This document shows, piece by piece, positions 35,502-44,002 of a stretch of DNA of 64,000 nt (the first letter of the stretch is position 1; each line of letters starts with the position of its first letter). The stretch is from NCBI RefSeq assembly GCF_006874475.1, contig NZ_VIRM01000017.1, forward strand, positions 1 through 64,000, in the 5' to 3' direction. Origin of the DNA: Microbispora hainanensis (GTDB lineage Bacteria; Actinomycetota; Actinomycetes; Streptosporangiales; Streptosporangiaceae). The position numbers and the translations under genes were made by a program. The notes under the pieces were generated by a model. The model was not told the origin of the DNA, ran no database searches, and was given only the letters and a program-made list of their open reading frames with translations.

Positions 35502-36491
35502 GGCGAGCCGGTGTCCTTCCGCCAGACGGGCCAGCACCGCGTCGGTCGCGGCGTCGGGCCGGGTCTCCTCCAGGTGGGCGGACCGCCAGGCGTGCAGCCG
35601 CCGTGCCCCCTCCGGCCAGGTGACGACCGGCCGGAACGACGGGACGAACCGCCTGATCTTCGTGGTGTCGAACACGGCGGTGTGCTGGAGGTCGCCGACG
35701 ATCAGGTCGGACCAGAACCAGTCGGGCGCGATCCGCGGCAGGAACTCGGCGGGCAGGTGGAGGAGCCGGGCCGGCGTCGCGGCCGTCCGCCCGATGACCT
35801 CGTAGATCTCGTTCCAGGTCAGCGCCTCGTCGGAGGTGATGTGGAAGTCCTCGCCGATCGCCTGCCAGGCGCCGATCAGACCGACGAGGCCGACGGCGAA
35901 GTCGTCGGCGTGCGTGAGGGTCCACAGGTTGGTGCCATCGCCGGGCACCACGATCGCGTCGCCGCGGGCGACCCGGTCCCATGCCGTCCAGTCGCCGGGC
36001 AGCGGCGGGTGCGCGTCGTCGTAGGTGTGCGAGGGGCGGACGATCGTCACGGGGAAGTCGCGCTCGTCGTAGGCGCGGCGCAGGACGTCCTCGGCCGCGA
36101 TCTTGTCCCGGGCGTACGCGAGGTAGGGGTTGCGCCGGGTGGTCGACTCCGTGATCGGCGCCCGCCGCACCGGCTTGTGGTAGATGGACGCGCTGCTGAT
36201 GTAGACGTACTGGGCGGTGTGGCCGTCCAGCAGGTCCACCATCGCCGCGGCGTCCCCGGCGGTGAAGCCGAGGAAGTCGACGACGCAGTCGTACGCGCTT
36301 GCTGCCAGGACGCGGCGCAGCGCGTCGTGGTCCCGCACGTCGGCGGTAAGCGACGTGACGCCCTCGGGCAGGGGACGGCGCCGGGAGGTCCGGCCCCGGT
36401 TGAGCACGTGGACGTCAAGGCCCCGGCGCACCGACTCGGCCACACAGGCCGAGCTGATCGTTCCGGTGCCACCGATGTAGAGGACCTTCAC
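35454..36491 (-). CDS. NAD-dependent epimerase/dehydratase (extended SDR)
   Basis: 345 residues. NAD-binding MKVLYIGGTGTISSACVAES (G-x-x-G-x-x-S variant), VHVLNRGRTS, VVDFLGFTAGDAAAMVDLL, Ser in YVYISSASIYHKP and the Y-x-x-x-K catalytic pair in PYLAYARDKIAAEDVLRRAY. This matches atypical extended SDRs related to mRNA-binding CSP41-like proteins and sugar epimerases. The substrate is uncertain. It is first in an operon with the aldo/keto reductase; an AT-rich stretch at 36548-36605 upstream probably holds the promoter. Confidence 0.88.
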   Translation of the reverse strand: MKVLYIGGTGTISSACVAESVRRGLDVHVLNRGRTSRRRPLPEGVTSLTADVRDHDALRRVLAASAYDCVVDFLGFTAGDAAAMVDLLDGHTAQYVYISSASIYHKPVRRAPITESTTRRNPYLAYARDKIAAEDVLRRAYDERDFPVTIVRPSHTYDDAHPPLPGDWTAWDRVARGDAIVVPGDGTNLWTLTHADDFAVGLVGLIGAWQAIGEDFHITSDEALTWNEIYEVIGRTAATPARLLHLPAEFLPRIAPDWFWSDLIVGDLQHTAVFDTTKIRRFVPSFRPVVTWPEGARRLHAWRSAHLEETRPDAATDAVLARLAEGHRLASAAVARLAPGQGDGS

Positions 36492-36725
36492 GCGGACTCC
36501 GAGTCGTGTGGCGGTGACGGGCCGCGCCGCAACCGGCGGATGTCGGACGACCCAAAACTTTCGGGAAATTTGTGAAAATTGTCGATTTCCGGGAGCAACT
36601 TAGAGTGCGACGTCATCCACCGTCAAGAGCGTCCGTCACCCGGACACCCGGGGCCGGTCCACCTGCCTTTGATGTCCGTATGGAGCCGTCTCGCCACCAT
36701 TGTGGAGGACAGCGCGTTCCGCGGT

Positions 36726-37542
36726 TCAACCGGGCAGGAGCTCGCGGACGCGCGCGGCGTACGCACGGGGGTGGGTGGTGTTGCCGTTGTGCCCGCCGGG
36801 GAACTCCCGTGCCTCGACTCCAAGGAGTGCGGCGAGCTCCCGCGCGCACCGGTAGTCGAAGACGTGCCGGGGCGTGGTGCGGCCGAACGCCGGGACGACG
36901 CGGACCGGCGTGTCCCTCAGCGCGGCGATGTCCAGTGTGTCGCGGACGATCGCGGTGAAGTCGTTGCGGATGAAGAAGTCGAAGCCGGCCCGCCGCCGGT
37001 CGTCCAGTGGAAACGGGGTCAGCCCGGGCTCGGTGTCCTGGGCGGCGGGGTCGATGCCCAGCACCTCGGCGATCTTGACGACCGCGTCGGCGAGCCCGCG
37101 CTCACGGTAGAGGTCCTGCAGCTCCTTCAGCTCGCGTACGTGACGTACGCGTTCGGCGGCGGTGGGGAGGAGCGAGGGGACCACCGGCTCGTGCGCGATC
37201 AGGGTGGCGAGCCGTCCGGGGTGCTCGACGGCCAGGCGCAGCCCGATGGCCGCGCCGAAGCTGCATCCGAGCATGTGCACCGGCTGGTCGGTCATGGCGG
37301 AGAGCAGGCGGTGGACGTCGTCCACGTGGTCGGCCATGGTCGCGGCCGGGGTCGTCGAGGCTGCTGCGCGACAGGCCGCGCCGGTCGTAGGTGATGACGG
37401 TGTGGTCTCCGGCGAGGTGGCGGACCAGGTCGGCGGTGCGGTCCGCGTCGCCCTCCCCGCTCTGCGAGATGAGGAGCGTGGGCCCGGCGCCGTGCACCTC
37501 GTAGTGGATGGCGGCGCCGTTCGTGCGGAGCATGCCGTTCAT
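36726..37542 (-). pseudogene. Alpha/beta hydrolase, frameshifted
   Basis: The N-terminal ~65 residues (MNGMLRTNGAAIHYEVHGAG, LLISQSGEGDADRTADLVRH, VITYDRRGLSRSSLDDP) start at ATG 37542 and lose frame at about 37336-37355. The remaining ~200 residues continue in the neighbouring frame (MADHVDDVHRLLSAMTDQPV, nucleophile HMLGCSFGAAIGLRLAVEHP, VVPAFGRTTPRHVFDYRCA, FPGGHNGNTTHP with the catalytic His). Both halves are well preserved, so the break is recent or an assembly error. It is divergent from the MarR gene at 37622, whose operator lies between them. Confidence 0.8.
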
Positions 37543-37581
37543 GGGGTCGTCCTCTCGGATCGGGTGATCCGGACGATAATC

Positions 37582-37615
37582 CATCAAATCTAATGCATCA
37601 AGTTTGATGTATTGT
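37582..37615 (+). promoter_or_regulatory. MarR operator and leaderless promoter
   Basis: CATCAA-GT-TTGATG at 37596-37609 is a perfect 6-bp-arm palindrome. A further half-site CATCAAAT precedes it at about 37582-37589. TATTGT at 37610-37615 is a good -10 that ends 6 nt before the GTG of the MarR gene. The palindrome sits directly against the -10, so binding would block transcription of marR and of the divergent hydrolase. Confidence 0.7.
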
Positions 37616-37621
37616 GGAGCG

Positions 37622-38083
37622 GTGAACGGAGTCGACCTCTTCCTGCTCGGCAGGACCCTGATGAAGATCGGCGAAGAGGCCATGCCGGTCGGGGACATCA
37701 CCCCGTCGAAAGCGACGCAGGCCGCCAGCGTCCGGACCGTGCTGGTGGTCGTCGCCGACCTGCGCGCCCACCCGGAGACCTCCGTCGGGGAGATCGCGGC
37801 CCGTACGGGTCTGCCGCAGAGCGCGGTGTCGGGAGCCGTCACCCGGCTGAAGGAGGCCGGGGTGGTCGTGACGGCCCCCGATCCGGCCGACCGCCGACGG
37901 GTCCTGATCAGGCAGGCGCCGAGGCAGCCGGCACGCGTGGAGGCGGTGCGGGCGGCCGGGATCGAGGGGCCCCTCGCCGCGGCGCTGGGCACTGACGACC
38001 CGGCGCAGGTCGCCGAGGTCGTCGCGGCGCTCGAATTCCTCGCCGGCCGCCTCGCGCCGGGAACGGCCGCCCGCCGTCCCTGA
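37622..38083 (+). CDS. MarR-family regulator
   Basis: 153 residues with a winged helix: HPETSVGEIAARTGLPQSAV and SGAVTRLKEAGVVVTAPDPA, then DRRRVLIRQAPRQ for the wing (the D-x-R signature). C-terminal helices (PAQVAEVVAALEFLAGRLAP) form the dimer interface. GTG 37622 is 6 nt after the -10, hence probably leaderless; GGAG just before it is too close to act as a normal Shine-Dalgarno. It likely represses itself and the divergent alpha/beta hydrolase. Confidence 0.85.
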   Translation: MNGVDLFLLGRTLMKIGEEAMPVGDITPSKATQAASVRTVLVVVADLRAHPETSVGEIAARTGLPQSAVSGAVTRLKEAGVVVTAPDPADRRRVLIRQAPRQPARVEAVRAAGIEGPLAAALGTDDPAQVAEVVAALEFLAGRLAPGTAARRP

Positions 38084-38198
38084 CCCCGGGGACTGGGCCG
38101 CTTCCACAACGCCCGCCGTCCCTGACACTGACGGACCGATTCCGGGCCGGTCATCCGCCGTCTCTGACACCGACCGGGCCGCTTTCGGAAGCGCTGCT

Positions 38199-39497
38199 TC
38201 AGAGGGACACGGACACCTCGGCGTCTCCGGGCTCGTCCAGCGTGAACGTGACAGAACGGCCGCCGGCCGTGATCTCGTACTCACCGAGGAAGCCGTCGAA
38301 CCGGACGCGGCCGTCCGCGTCGGTGACCATCGTCGTCGGCGGCAGCCACCACTCGCCCTTGATGAGCGAGCGCAGGGCGTCGTACGACGGCTTGGGGGTG
38401 CCGTCGGCGCGGACGAAGCCGCCCGGCGCGCCGAGCCAGCCGCCGTCCGACAGGCCCCAGTAAGTCATGGCCTCCACGGCCGGGTGGGACAGCAGGGTCT
38501 TGTAGTGGCGTACGACCTCGTCGGCCTGGCGGGCCTCGCCCTCGGGCGTGGTCGGCCACTCGGGGATCTGGTAGTCGTTCAGGTCGACGATCTCCTCCGG
38601 CATGATGTGGCCGGAGACGATCGTCGTCTCGGTGAAGTGGATGGGCAGGCCATACCGCGCGAAGCGGTCGATCGTGGCGAGCGTCTTCTCCTCGCCCCAA
38701 TAGCCCTGGTGCATGTGGCTCTGCAGACCGAGTACGTCGATCTTGATGCCCGCCTCCAGCACGCCCTCGATCAGGCACTCGTACGCGGCGGACATGTCGA
38801 AGTCGTTGAGCAGCAGCGTGGCGTGGGGGTTGGCCTCGCGGGCCGCGTCGAAGACCATCCGGACCATCGGGATCCGGCCGATCTCGCGGCAGATCCGGGT
38901 GATGCCGTTGTCGTACTTGTCGAAGATCGGCATGATGACGACCTCGTTGATGACGTCCCACATGTCGATGACGCCCGCGAAGTCGGTCATGTCGCGCCGG
39001 ATCCGGTCCACCTGGGCCTTGGCGATCTCGGCGTTCGACAGGTCCATCAGCCAGCCGGCGGTCTCGGTGTGCCAGGCGAGCGGGTGCCCCTTGACCACGA
39101 CACCCCGGTCGGCGAACCACCGCGCCGTGGTGAGGAGCCGCTCGGTGTTCGGCCGTCCCCGGACCGGCTCGAACTGCCCCCAGTAGAAGGGCAGCGTGGC
39201 GAAGTTGAACAGGTCGAACCACAGGTCGGCGACCTGCTGGGACCCGGACGCCGGGGCCTCGCCGAGCGACCGCTGCCCGCCGCTGTCCGTCGTGGTCTCG
39301 CCGTTGGCCAGGGGGATGAAGTCGAATCCGATGCAGCCGAACAGGAACTTGTGTCGGCGCTGCGCGACGACCACCTCCTGACCGGCGAGGGGCGCGCCGT
39401 TCGCGGTCACGGTGAGCGTGGCGCCGGCGGTGCGGTGCTTCCTGATCAGCGGGTCGGGGGCGACGGCCCCGGAGACGGAAGCGGGGTGGGACGACAT
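38199..39497 (-). CDS. GH10 endo-beta-xylanase-like enzyme, no signal peptide
   Basis: 432 residues. N-terminal Ig-like strands (ATLTVTANGAPLAGQEVVVA) and the G-C-I-G-F-D start of the barrel, then the GH10 catalytic core: HPLAWHTETAGWL (substrate His), acid/base Glu185 in IDMWDVINEVVIMP, QSHMHQGYWG, and nucleophile Glu290 in LPIHFTETTIVSG. A C-terminal ~70-residue domain (VTDADGRVRFDGFLGEYEIT) looks like a carbohydrate-associated beta module. There is no signal peptide, unlike secreted xylanases, so it should act on imported xylo-oligosaccharides. A LacI-type half-palindrome lies about 90 bp upstream. Confidence 0.9.
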   Translation of the reverse strand: MSSHPASVSGAVAPDPLIRKHRTAGATLTVTANGAPLAGQEVVVAQRRHKFLFGCIGFDFIPLANGETTTDSGGQRSLGEAPASGSQQVADLWFDLFNFATLPFYWGQFEPVRGRPNTERLLTTARWFADRGVVVKGHPLAWHTETAGWLMDLSNAEIAKAQVDRIRRDMTDFAGVIDMWDVINEVVIMPIFDKYDNGITRICREIGRIPMVRMVFDAAREANPHATLLLNDFDMSAAYECLIEGVLEAGIKIDVLGLQSHMHQGYWGEEKTLATIDRFARYGLPIHFTETTIVSGHIMPEEIVDLNDYQIPEWPTTPEGEARQADEVVRHYKTLLSHPAVEAMTYWGLSDGGWLGAPGGFVRADGTPKPSYDALRSLIKGEWWLPPTTMVTDADGRVRFDGFLGEYEITAGGRSVTFTLDEPGDAEVSVSL

Positions 39498-39583
39498 CGA
39501 GCGGCCTCCAGCGGTCTCAAGGCGGAGAAGTCCCCTCCGGGAGCCTCTTCGCCCCGGCCGGAGAGGTCTGTGATCCCGAGCAC

Positions 39584-39595
39584 GTTAGCGCTCTT
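39584..39595. promoter_or_regulatory. Possible LacI-family operator before the GH10 gene
   Basis: GTTAGCGCTCTT contains the core TTAGCGCT of the TTAGCGCTAA palindrome used by many actinobacterial LacI-type sugar regulators. Its right arm is degenerate. It lies upstream of the GH10 start at 39497, a sensible place for glycoside-responsive control. Confidence 0.4.
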
Positions 39596-39654
39596 GGCGC
39601 CCGAAAGTGCACAGACCTCTTCATCTGGTGCGATCAACGGCCGGAGTAGCGCGT

Positions 39655-40287
39655 TCAGTGGACGAAGTGGGTGAAGCGGGCGGCGGGTTCGCCGCGCAGC
39701 CGGCCCTCGGGCAGCCGGCGGCCGCACAGGACCAGCACCAGGTCCTGCGCCGCGCCGGACAACGGGGTGCCCGTTCCGAGCGACCAGTCGACGTCGTCGG
39801 CGCGCAGTTCGACGCCGTCCAGGTCGACGCCGAAATATCTGCGGCTCCGGGGGGACAGCGCGTTGTCGAGCAGGACGCGCAGTCGGTCGCCGGGCACCCG
39901 CCGGTCGATCCCGAGCGCCACGGTGACGTCCATGCCGTGGATGACGTCGTGCGACAGCGCGCCCGCGTAGCCGCCGCCCGGAGGCCGCCAGGGGTGCTCG
40001 GCGTTGTCCCGCAGGCACGCGGTCAGCTCTCGCGGGCCGAGCGCCGCCGCGTCCCGGCGGGCGAGGCGGTCGGCCAGCCGGTCGAAGTTCCCGCGGGCCC
40101 TGACGAGACCGGCCACCACGCTCAGCCCGGAGTGCCGGTAGGGCATCGTCATGTGAGCCACTACCTCACGCACCCGCCACCCCGCGCACAGCGAGGGCGC
40201 GTCCCATGACCGCGGCGGCAGCTCGCTCAGCAGGTCGGCCAGTTCGCGGCGTTCGGCCGCGATTTGGTGCCGGATGTCGGTGTCCAT
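39655..40287 (-). CDS. Maleylpyruvate isomerase-type (mycothiol-dependent DinB) protein
   Basis: 210 residues. RRELADLLSELPPRSWDAPS then LCAGWRVREVVAHMTMP is the standard start of the MDMPI/DinB-like four-helix bundle, with a metal-binding His in VVAHM. A second His lies in ALSHDVIHGMDVTVALG, and the typical C-terminal domain follows (LVLCGRRLPEGRLRGEPAAR). Members use mycothiol, the actinobacterial thiol, for isomerisation or transfer. ATG 40287 follows GAAGGG. It is divergent from a TetR gene 145 bp away, which probably regulates it. Confidence 0.85.
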   Translation of the reverse strand: MDTDIRHQIAAERRELADLLSELPPRSWDAPSLCAGWRVREVVAHMTMPYRHSGLSVVAGLVRARGNFDRLADRLARRDAAALGPRELTACLRDNAEHPWRPPGGGYAGALSHDVIHGMDVTVALGIDRRVPGDRLRVLLDNALSPRSRRYFGVDLDGVELRADDVDWSLGTGTPLSGAAQDLVLVLCGRRLPEGRLRGEPAARFTHFVH

Positions 40288-40382
40288 TCGTTCGTCGCCC
40301 TTCCGGTCGTGTCCGTCCGTACGCCCTCCCGACGAACGGGCGCGCGCCGGATGGACACCTGCCTGCCGTACGCGCATTGGTT

Positions 40383-40426
40383 GCGTGGCACGCATCTTGT
40401 GCGCGGCGCGCAATTTCCCCTAGGGT
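40383..40426 (+). promoter_or_regulatory. TetR promoter with two dyads, leaderless start
   Basis: TTGTGC (40397-40402), 18-bp spacer, TAGGGT (40421-40426), then 6 nt to the GTG at 40433. GCGTG-G-CACGC (40383-40393) is a perfect dyad; TTGTGCGC-G-GCGCGCAA (40397-40413) is a 7-of-8 dyad covering the -35. These are the best candidates for TetR autoregulation and for control of the divergent DinB gene. Confidence 0.65.
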
Positions 40427-40432
40427 CGCCGC

Positions 40433-41116
40433 GTGAACGACGACGGCATGGACCTCCGGGCCCGCAACAAGCAGGCCACCCGGGAGGCGATCGGCCGGGC
40501 CGCGCTGCGCCTGGCCATCGAGCGGGGTCCCCACGGGCTCGCCCTCGTGCGGGTCCACGACATCGCCACGGCGGCGGGTGTGTCGCCCCGCACCTACAAC
40601 AACTACTTCTCCAGCAGGGAGGAGGCGATCTGCGCCTTCCAGGCCGACCAGTCCAGGCGCGCCGGGCAGGCGCTGCGCGCGCGGCCCGCCGGCGAGCCGC
40701 TGGACCAGGCGGTCACCGCGGCCGTGGTCGGGCTCTACACCGACCCCGAGCCCGACAAGGCGGGCCTTCGGATGATCATGATGACGCCCGAACTGGAAGG
40801 CGAGGCGCTCAAGGCGTTCAGCATGGCGGAGGGGCCGCTCGCCGAGGCGATCGCGGCGCGCACCGGCACCGACCTCGCACGCGACGTGTACCCCGCCGTC
40901 ATGGCCGCCGCGATCACCGGCGCCGTACGCGTGGCGGGACGGCACTGGCTCGAACCGGGGAACACCGAGCCCTTCGCCGCCGTCCTGCGACGCACCCTGT
41001 CCTGCGTCTTCTCGGCCAAGCCGCCCCAGCCGCCCCAGCCGCCCGCGCCGCCCGGGACTCCGCCCGGAAGGCCGCCCGGGAACTCCGAACGTCCGGAAGG
41101 GAACAACGCGACATGA
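40433..41116 (+). CDS. TetR-family regulator
   Basis: 227 residues. The helix-turn-helix is VRVHDIATAAGVSPRTYNNY with the FSSREEAICAFQAD continuation, a common actinobacterial TetR start (MDLRARNKQATREAIGRAAL). The ligand-binding half spans 75-200. An unusual Pro/Gly-rich tail (PPQPPQPPAPPGTPPGRPP) ends the protein and overlaps the next gene. GTG 40433 is probably leaderless. Its stop overlaps the ATG of the TIM-barrel gene (ATGA), so both proteins are made together. Confidence 0.88.
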   Translation: MNDDGMDLRARNKQATREAIGRAALRLAIERGPHGLALVRVHDIATAAGVSPRTYNNYFSSREEAICAFQADQSRRAGQALRARPAGEPLDQAVTAAVVGLYTDPEPDKAGLRMIMMTPELEGEALKAFSMAEGPLAEAIAARTGTDLARDVYPAVMAAAITGAVRVAGRHWLEPGNTEPFAAVLRRTLSCVFSAKPPQPPQPPAPPGTPPGRPPGNSERPEGNNAT

Positions 41117-42156
41117 ACGGCAAGGGCATCAACTTCGACACCGGCTTCGCGGACGCGGCCGCCCGCGCCGCCGGGCGCAGCACCCGGGAGCCGTTCGACC
41201 TCGACGTGGTCGAACGGGAGATGCGCGTCATCCGTGAGGACCTGCACTGCACCGCCGTACGGATCACGGGCGGCGACCCTGGACGGCTCAAGGCGGCGGC
41301 CACCCGCGCCGCCGAGGCCGGCCTGGACGTCTGGCTGTGCCCGTTCACCTGCGACATCACCACTGCCGAACTGCTCGCCGTGATCGCCGACTGTGCCGAG
41401 CACGCCGAGAGGCTGCGCCGCGATGGTGCGGAGGTCGTGCTGGCCACCGGCTCGGAGGTGAGCCTGTTCACCGACGGGTTCCTGCCCGGCGCCACGTTCG
41501 CGGACCGGATGCCCCTGCTGGCCCGGCCGGAGACCCTGCGCGAGGCGCTCCCCCTGCTGCCCGGCCGCGTCAACGCCTTCCTCCGTGAGGCGGTCGGGGT
41601 GGCCCGCGAGCGGTTCGGCGGCCCGATCGGCTACTGCTCGATCCCGCTCGAACAGGTGGACTGGACCCCCTTCGACATCATCGCCACCGACGCCGGCTAT
41701 CGGTCGGCCGCCACCGCGGCCCACTATCGGGACAACATCCGTGCCTTCGTCGCCCAGGGAAAGGCACAGGGCAAGCCCGTGGCGATCACCGAGTTCGGGT
41801 GCGTCACCCACCGCGGCGCGGCCGACCTGGGCGAGCGCGGCGACTCGATCGTCGAGTGGGGCGCGGACGGCGCGGCGGCCGGGCTGACCGGCGACCACGT
41901 CCGCGACGAGCACGAGCAGGCGGCCTACCTCCGCGAGGTGCTGGGAATCCTCGACGACGAGGGAGTGGACGCCGCCTTCTGGTACACCTTCGCCCGATAT
42001 GACCTGCCCCACCGGGACGATCCCCGTACGGACTACGACATGGCCAGTTGCGGCGTGGTGAAGGTGCTGGAGGACCGTCCGGGCACGGCCTACCCCGGCC
42101 TGCCCTGGGAACCGAAGGCCGCGTTCGCGGCCCTGGCGGACTGCTACCGAGCCTGA
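41113..42156 (+). CDS. TIM-barrel glycosidase-like protein (often labelled abortive infection protein)
   Basis: 347 residues. Begins GKGINFDTGF, continues FDLDVVEREMRVIREDLHCT and ITGGDPGRLKAAATRAAEAG, and ends in FWYTFARYDLPHRDDPRTDY. Strands with acidic ends (LATGSEVSLF, VDWTPFDIIATDAGYR, PVAITEFGCVTHRGAADLG) suggest a (beta/alpha)8 barrel; the E in ITEFGC is placed like a glycoside hydrolase nucleophile and the E in TGSEVSLF like an acid/base. Streptomyces homologues carry the label abortive phage infection protein, without clear proof. Translationally coupled to the TetR gene. Real activity unknown. Confidence 0.75.
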   Translation: MNGKGINFDTGFADAAARAAGRSTREPFDLDVVEREMRVIREDLHCTAVRITGGDPGRLKAAATRAAEAGLDVWLCPFTCDITTAELLAVIADCAEHAERLRRDGAEVVLATGSEVSLFTDGFLPGATFADRMPLLARPETLREALPLLPGRVNAFLREAVGVARERFGGPIGYCSIPLEQVDWTPFDIIATDAGYRSAATAAHYRDNIRAFVAQGKAQGKPVAITEFGCVTHRGAADLGERGDSIVEWGADGAAAGLTGDHVRDEHEQAAYLREVLGILDDEGVDAAFWYTFARYDLPHRDDPRTDYDMASCGVVKVLEDRPGTAYPGLPWEPKAAFAALADCYRA

Positions 42157-42230
42157 CACCGTGCCTGACACCCGTGCCTGACACCCGTGCCAGACACACG
42201 GGCCGTCCAGCCGATGTCAGCGTGTCAGGG

Positions 42231-43469
42231 TCAGCCGAGGGCGGCGAGGCGGCGGGCGAGGTAGCGGCGCTCGGCGTCGGTGGTGGCCAGGCCGGCCGCC
42301 TCCCGGTAGGCGTCGGCGGCCTCGGCCGTACGGCCCAGGCGGCGCAGCAGGTCGGCGCGGGCGGCGGGCAGCAGGTGATAGCCGGCCAGGGCGCCCGTCT
42401 CCCGCAGGGCGTCGACCAGCGCCAGGCCCGCGGCGGGGCCGTACGCCATGCCGACCGCCACCGCGCGGTTCAGCTCCACGACGGGCGAGGGGACCAGCCG
42501 GGCGAGCCGTTCGTAAAGGACGGCGATCTGCGCCCAGTCGGTGTCCTCCGGGCGCGCCGCCGTCGCGTGGCAGGCGGCGATGGCGGCCTGCACCTGGTAG
42601 GGGCCGGGCCGCCCCCGCCGCAGCGTGCCGTCGAGCAGGGCCACGCCCTCGGCGATCTGGCCGTCGTCCCACCGGCCGCGGTCCTGGTCCTCCAGCACCA
42701 CCAGGTCGCCGGCCTCGTCGAGGCGGGCGGCGCGGCGCGCGTGGTGCAGCAGCATCAGCGCGAGCAGGCCCGCCGCCTCCGGCTCGTCCGGCATCAGACG
42801 CACCAGCACCCGGGCCAGGCGGATCGCCTCGTCCGCGAGGTCGTGCCGTACGAGATCGGCGCCGGCCGTCGCCGAGTAGCCCTCGTTGAACAGCAGATAC
42901 ACCACGGCGAGCACTGCCGGGAGGCGCTCGGGCAGCAGGTGGGCGGGCGGCACCCGATAGGGGATGCCCGCGTACCTGATCTTCTGCTTGGCCCGGGCCA
43001 GCCGCTTGGCCATCGCCTGCTCTCCGACCAGGAACGCCCGGGCGATCTCGGCCGTGCCGAGCCCGGCGAGGGTACGCAGCGTCAGCGCCACCCTGGCCTC
43101 CAGCGCGAGCGCCGGATGGCAGCAGGTGAAGATCAGCCGCAACCGGTCGTCCGGCACGTCCGGGTCGTCGCCGCCGACGGCGTCGTCACCTGTCCTGAGC
43201 ACGCCCGCCACCTCCCGTAGCTTGGCGGCGCCGGTGGCCTCGCGGCGCAGCAGGTCCACGGCCCGGTTGCGCGCGGCGGTGGTCAGCCACGCCCCGGGCC
43301 TGCGCGGCACGCCGTCCCGCCGCCAGGTGCGCAGGGCCAGGGCGAAGGCGTCCTGCGCGCACTCCTCGGCCAGATCCCAGTCGCCGGTCCAGCGGATGAG
43401 GGTGGCCACGACCTGCCCCCACTCCTCCCGGAAGGCCCGGTCGACGGCGGCCTCGACCGGCGGCGTCAC
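42231..43469 (-). CDS. ECF sigma factor with C-terminal extension (ECF42-like, DUF6596)
   Basis: 412 residues. Sigma-2 region REEWGQVVATLIRWTGDWDL AEEC (split), with TWRRDGVPRRPGAWLTTAAR and RAVDLLRREA; sigma-4 near ALTLRTLAGLGTAEIARAFL and EQAMAKRLARAKQKIR. A long C-terminal helical domain with LIFTCCHPAL, LLFNEGYSAT and EDTDWAQIAVLYERL is the DUF6596/TPR-like extension of this class, which takes the place of an anti-sigma factor. GTG 43469 overlaps the YCII gene stop by four bases; that pairing is conserved in the class. Confidence 0.9.
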   Translation of the reverse strand: MTPPVEAAVDRAFREEWGQVVATLIRWTGDWDLAEECAQDAFALALRTWRRDGVPRRPGAWLTTAARNRAVDLLRREATGAAKLREVAGVLRTGDDAVGGDDPDVPDDRLRLIFTCCHPALALEARVALTLRTLAGLGTAEIARAFLVGEQAMAKRLARAKQKIRYAGIPYRVPPAHLLPERLPAVLAVVYLLFNEGYSATAGADLVRHDLADEAIRLARVLVRLMPDEPEAAGLLALMLLHHARRAARLDEAGDLVVLEDQDRGRWDDGQIAEGVALLDGTLRRGRPGPYQVQAAIAACHATAARPEDTDWAQIAVLYERLARLVPSPVVELNRAVAVGMAYGPAAGLALVDALRETGALAGYHLLPAARADLLRRLGRTAEAADAYREAAGLATTDAERRYLARRLAALG

Positions 43470-43789
43470 AGGTCGACGAGCGGCCGGATCTCGATCGTGC
43501 CGTACGCCGCGGCGGGATGGGCGGCGGCGATCTCGATGGCCTCGTCCAGGTCGGCGCACTCGATCAGGCAGAACCCGCCGAGCTGCTCCTTGGTCTCGGC
43601 GAACGGCCCGTCCGACAGCAGCACCTCGCCCTCGCGCACCCGCAGCGTGGTGGCGTCGCTCGGCGGGCGCAGCCCGGCGCCGCCCCGGAGCACGCCGCGC
43701 TCGGCCATCTTCTCCGACCACCCGCCGCACCCGTCGTCGGCGTGCTCCGCCGCCGACTCGTCGCCGCAGATCAGCAGCACATACTTCAT
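43466..43789 (-). CDS. YCII-domain protein, partner of the ECF sigma factor
   Basis: 107 residues, the DGPF/YCII fold: MKYVLLICGDESAAEHAD, VREGEVLLSDGPFAETKEQL (D-G-P-F signature), GGFCLIECADLDEAIEIAAA and GTIEIRPLVDL. DGPF proteins sit beside ECF42 sigma genes and are the probable signalling partners or targets of the sigma factor. ATG 43789 follows GGAGG. Overlaps the sigma gene by GTGA. Confidence 0.9.
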   Translation of the reverse strand: MKYVLLICGDESAAEHADDGCGGWSEKMAERGVLRGGAGLRPPSDATTLRVREGEVLLSDGPFAETKEQLGGFCLIECADLDEAIEIAAAHPAAAYGTIEIRPLVDL

Positions 43790-44002
43790 GCGTCCTCCTC
43801 GGGCCGGTATCCCATCATGTCCGGTACGACGAACCGACGAACGGCGACGGCCGGAATGGACACCCCGAGGGCGGACGTCCGGCGGCTCCTCGCCGGGCTT
43901 CCTTTTCGACCTGCTCGCCTCGTGACGGAGTACGTACGGGAACCGGGCGGCCGGGACGGGTCGTTGGCAGCGGTGAACGACCCGCGACCAAGGGAGTGAT
44001 CG

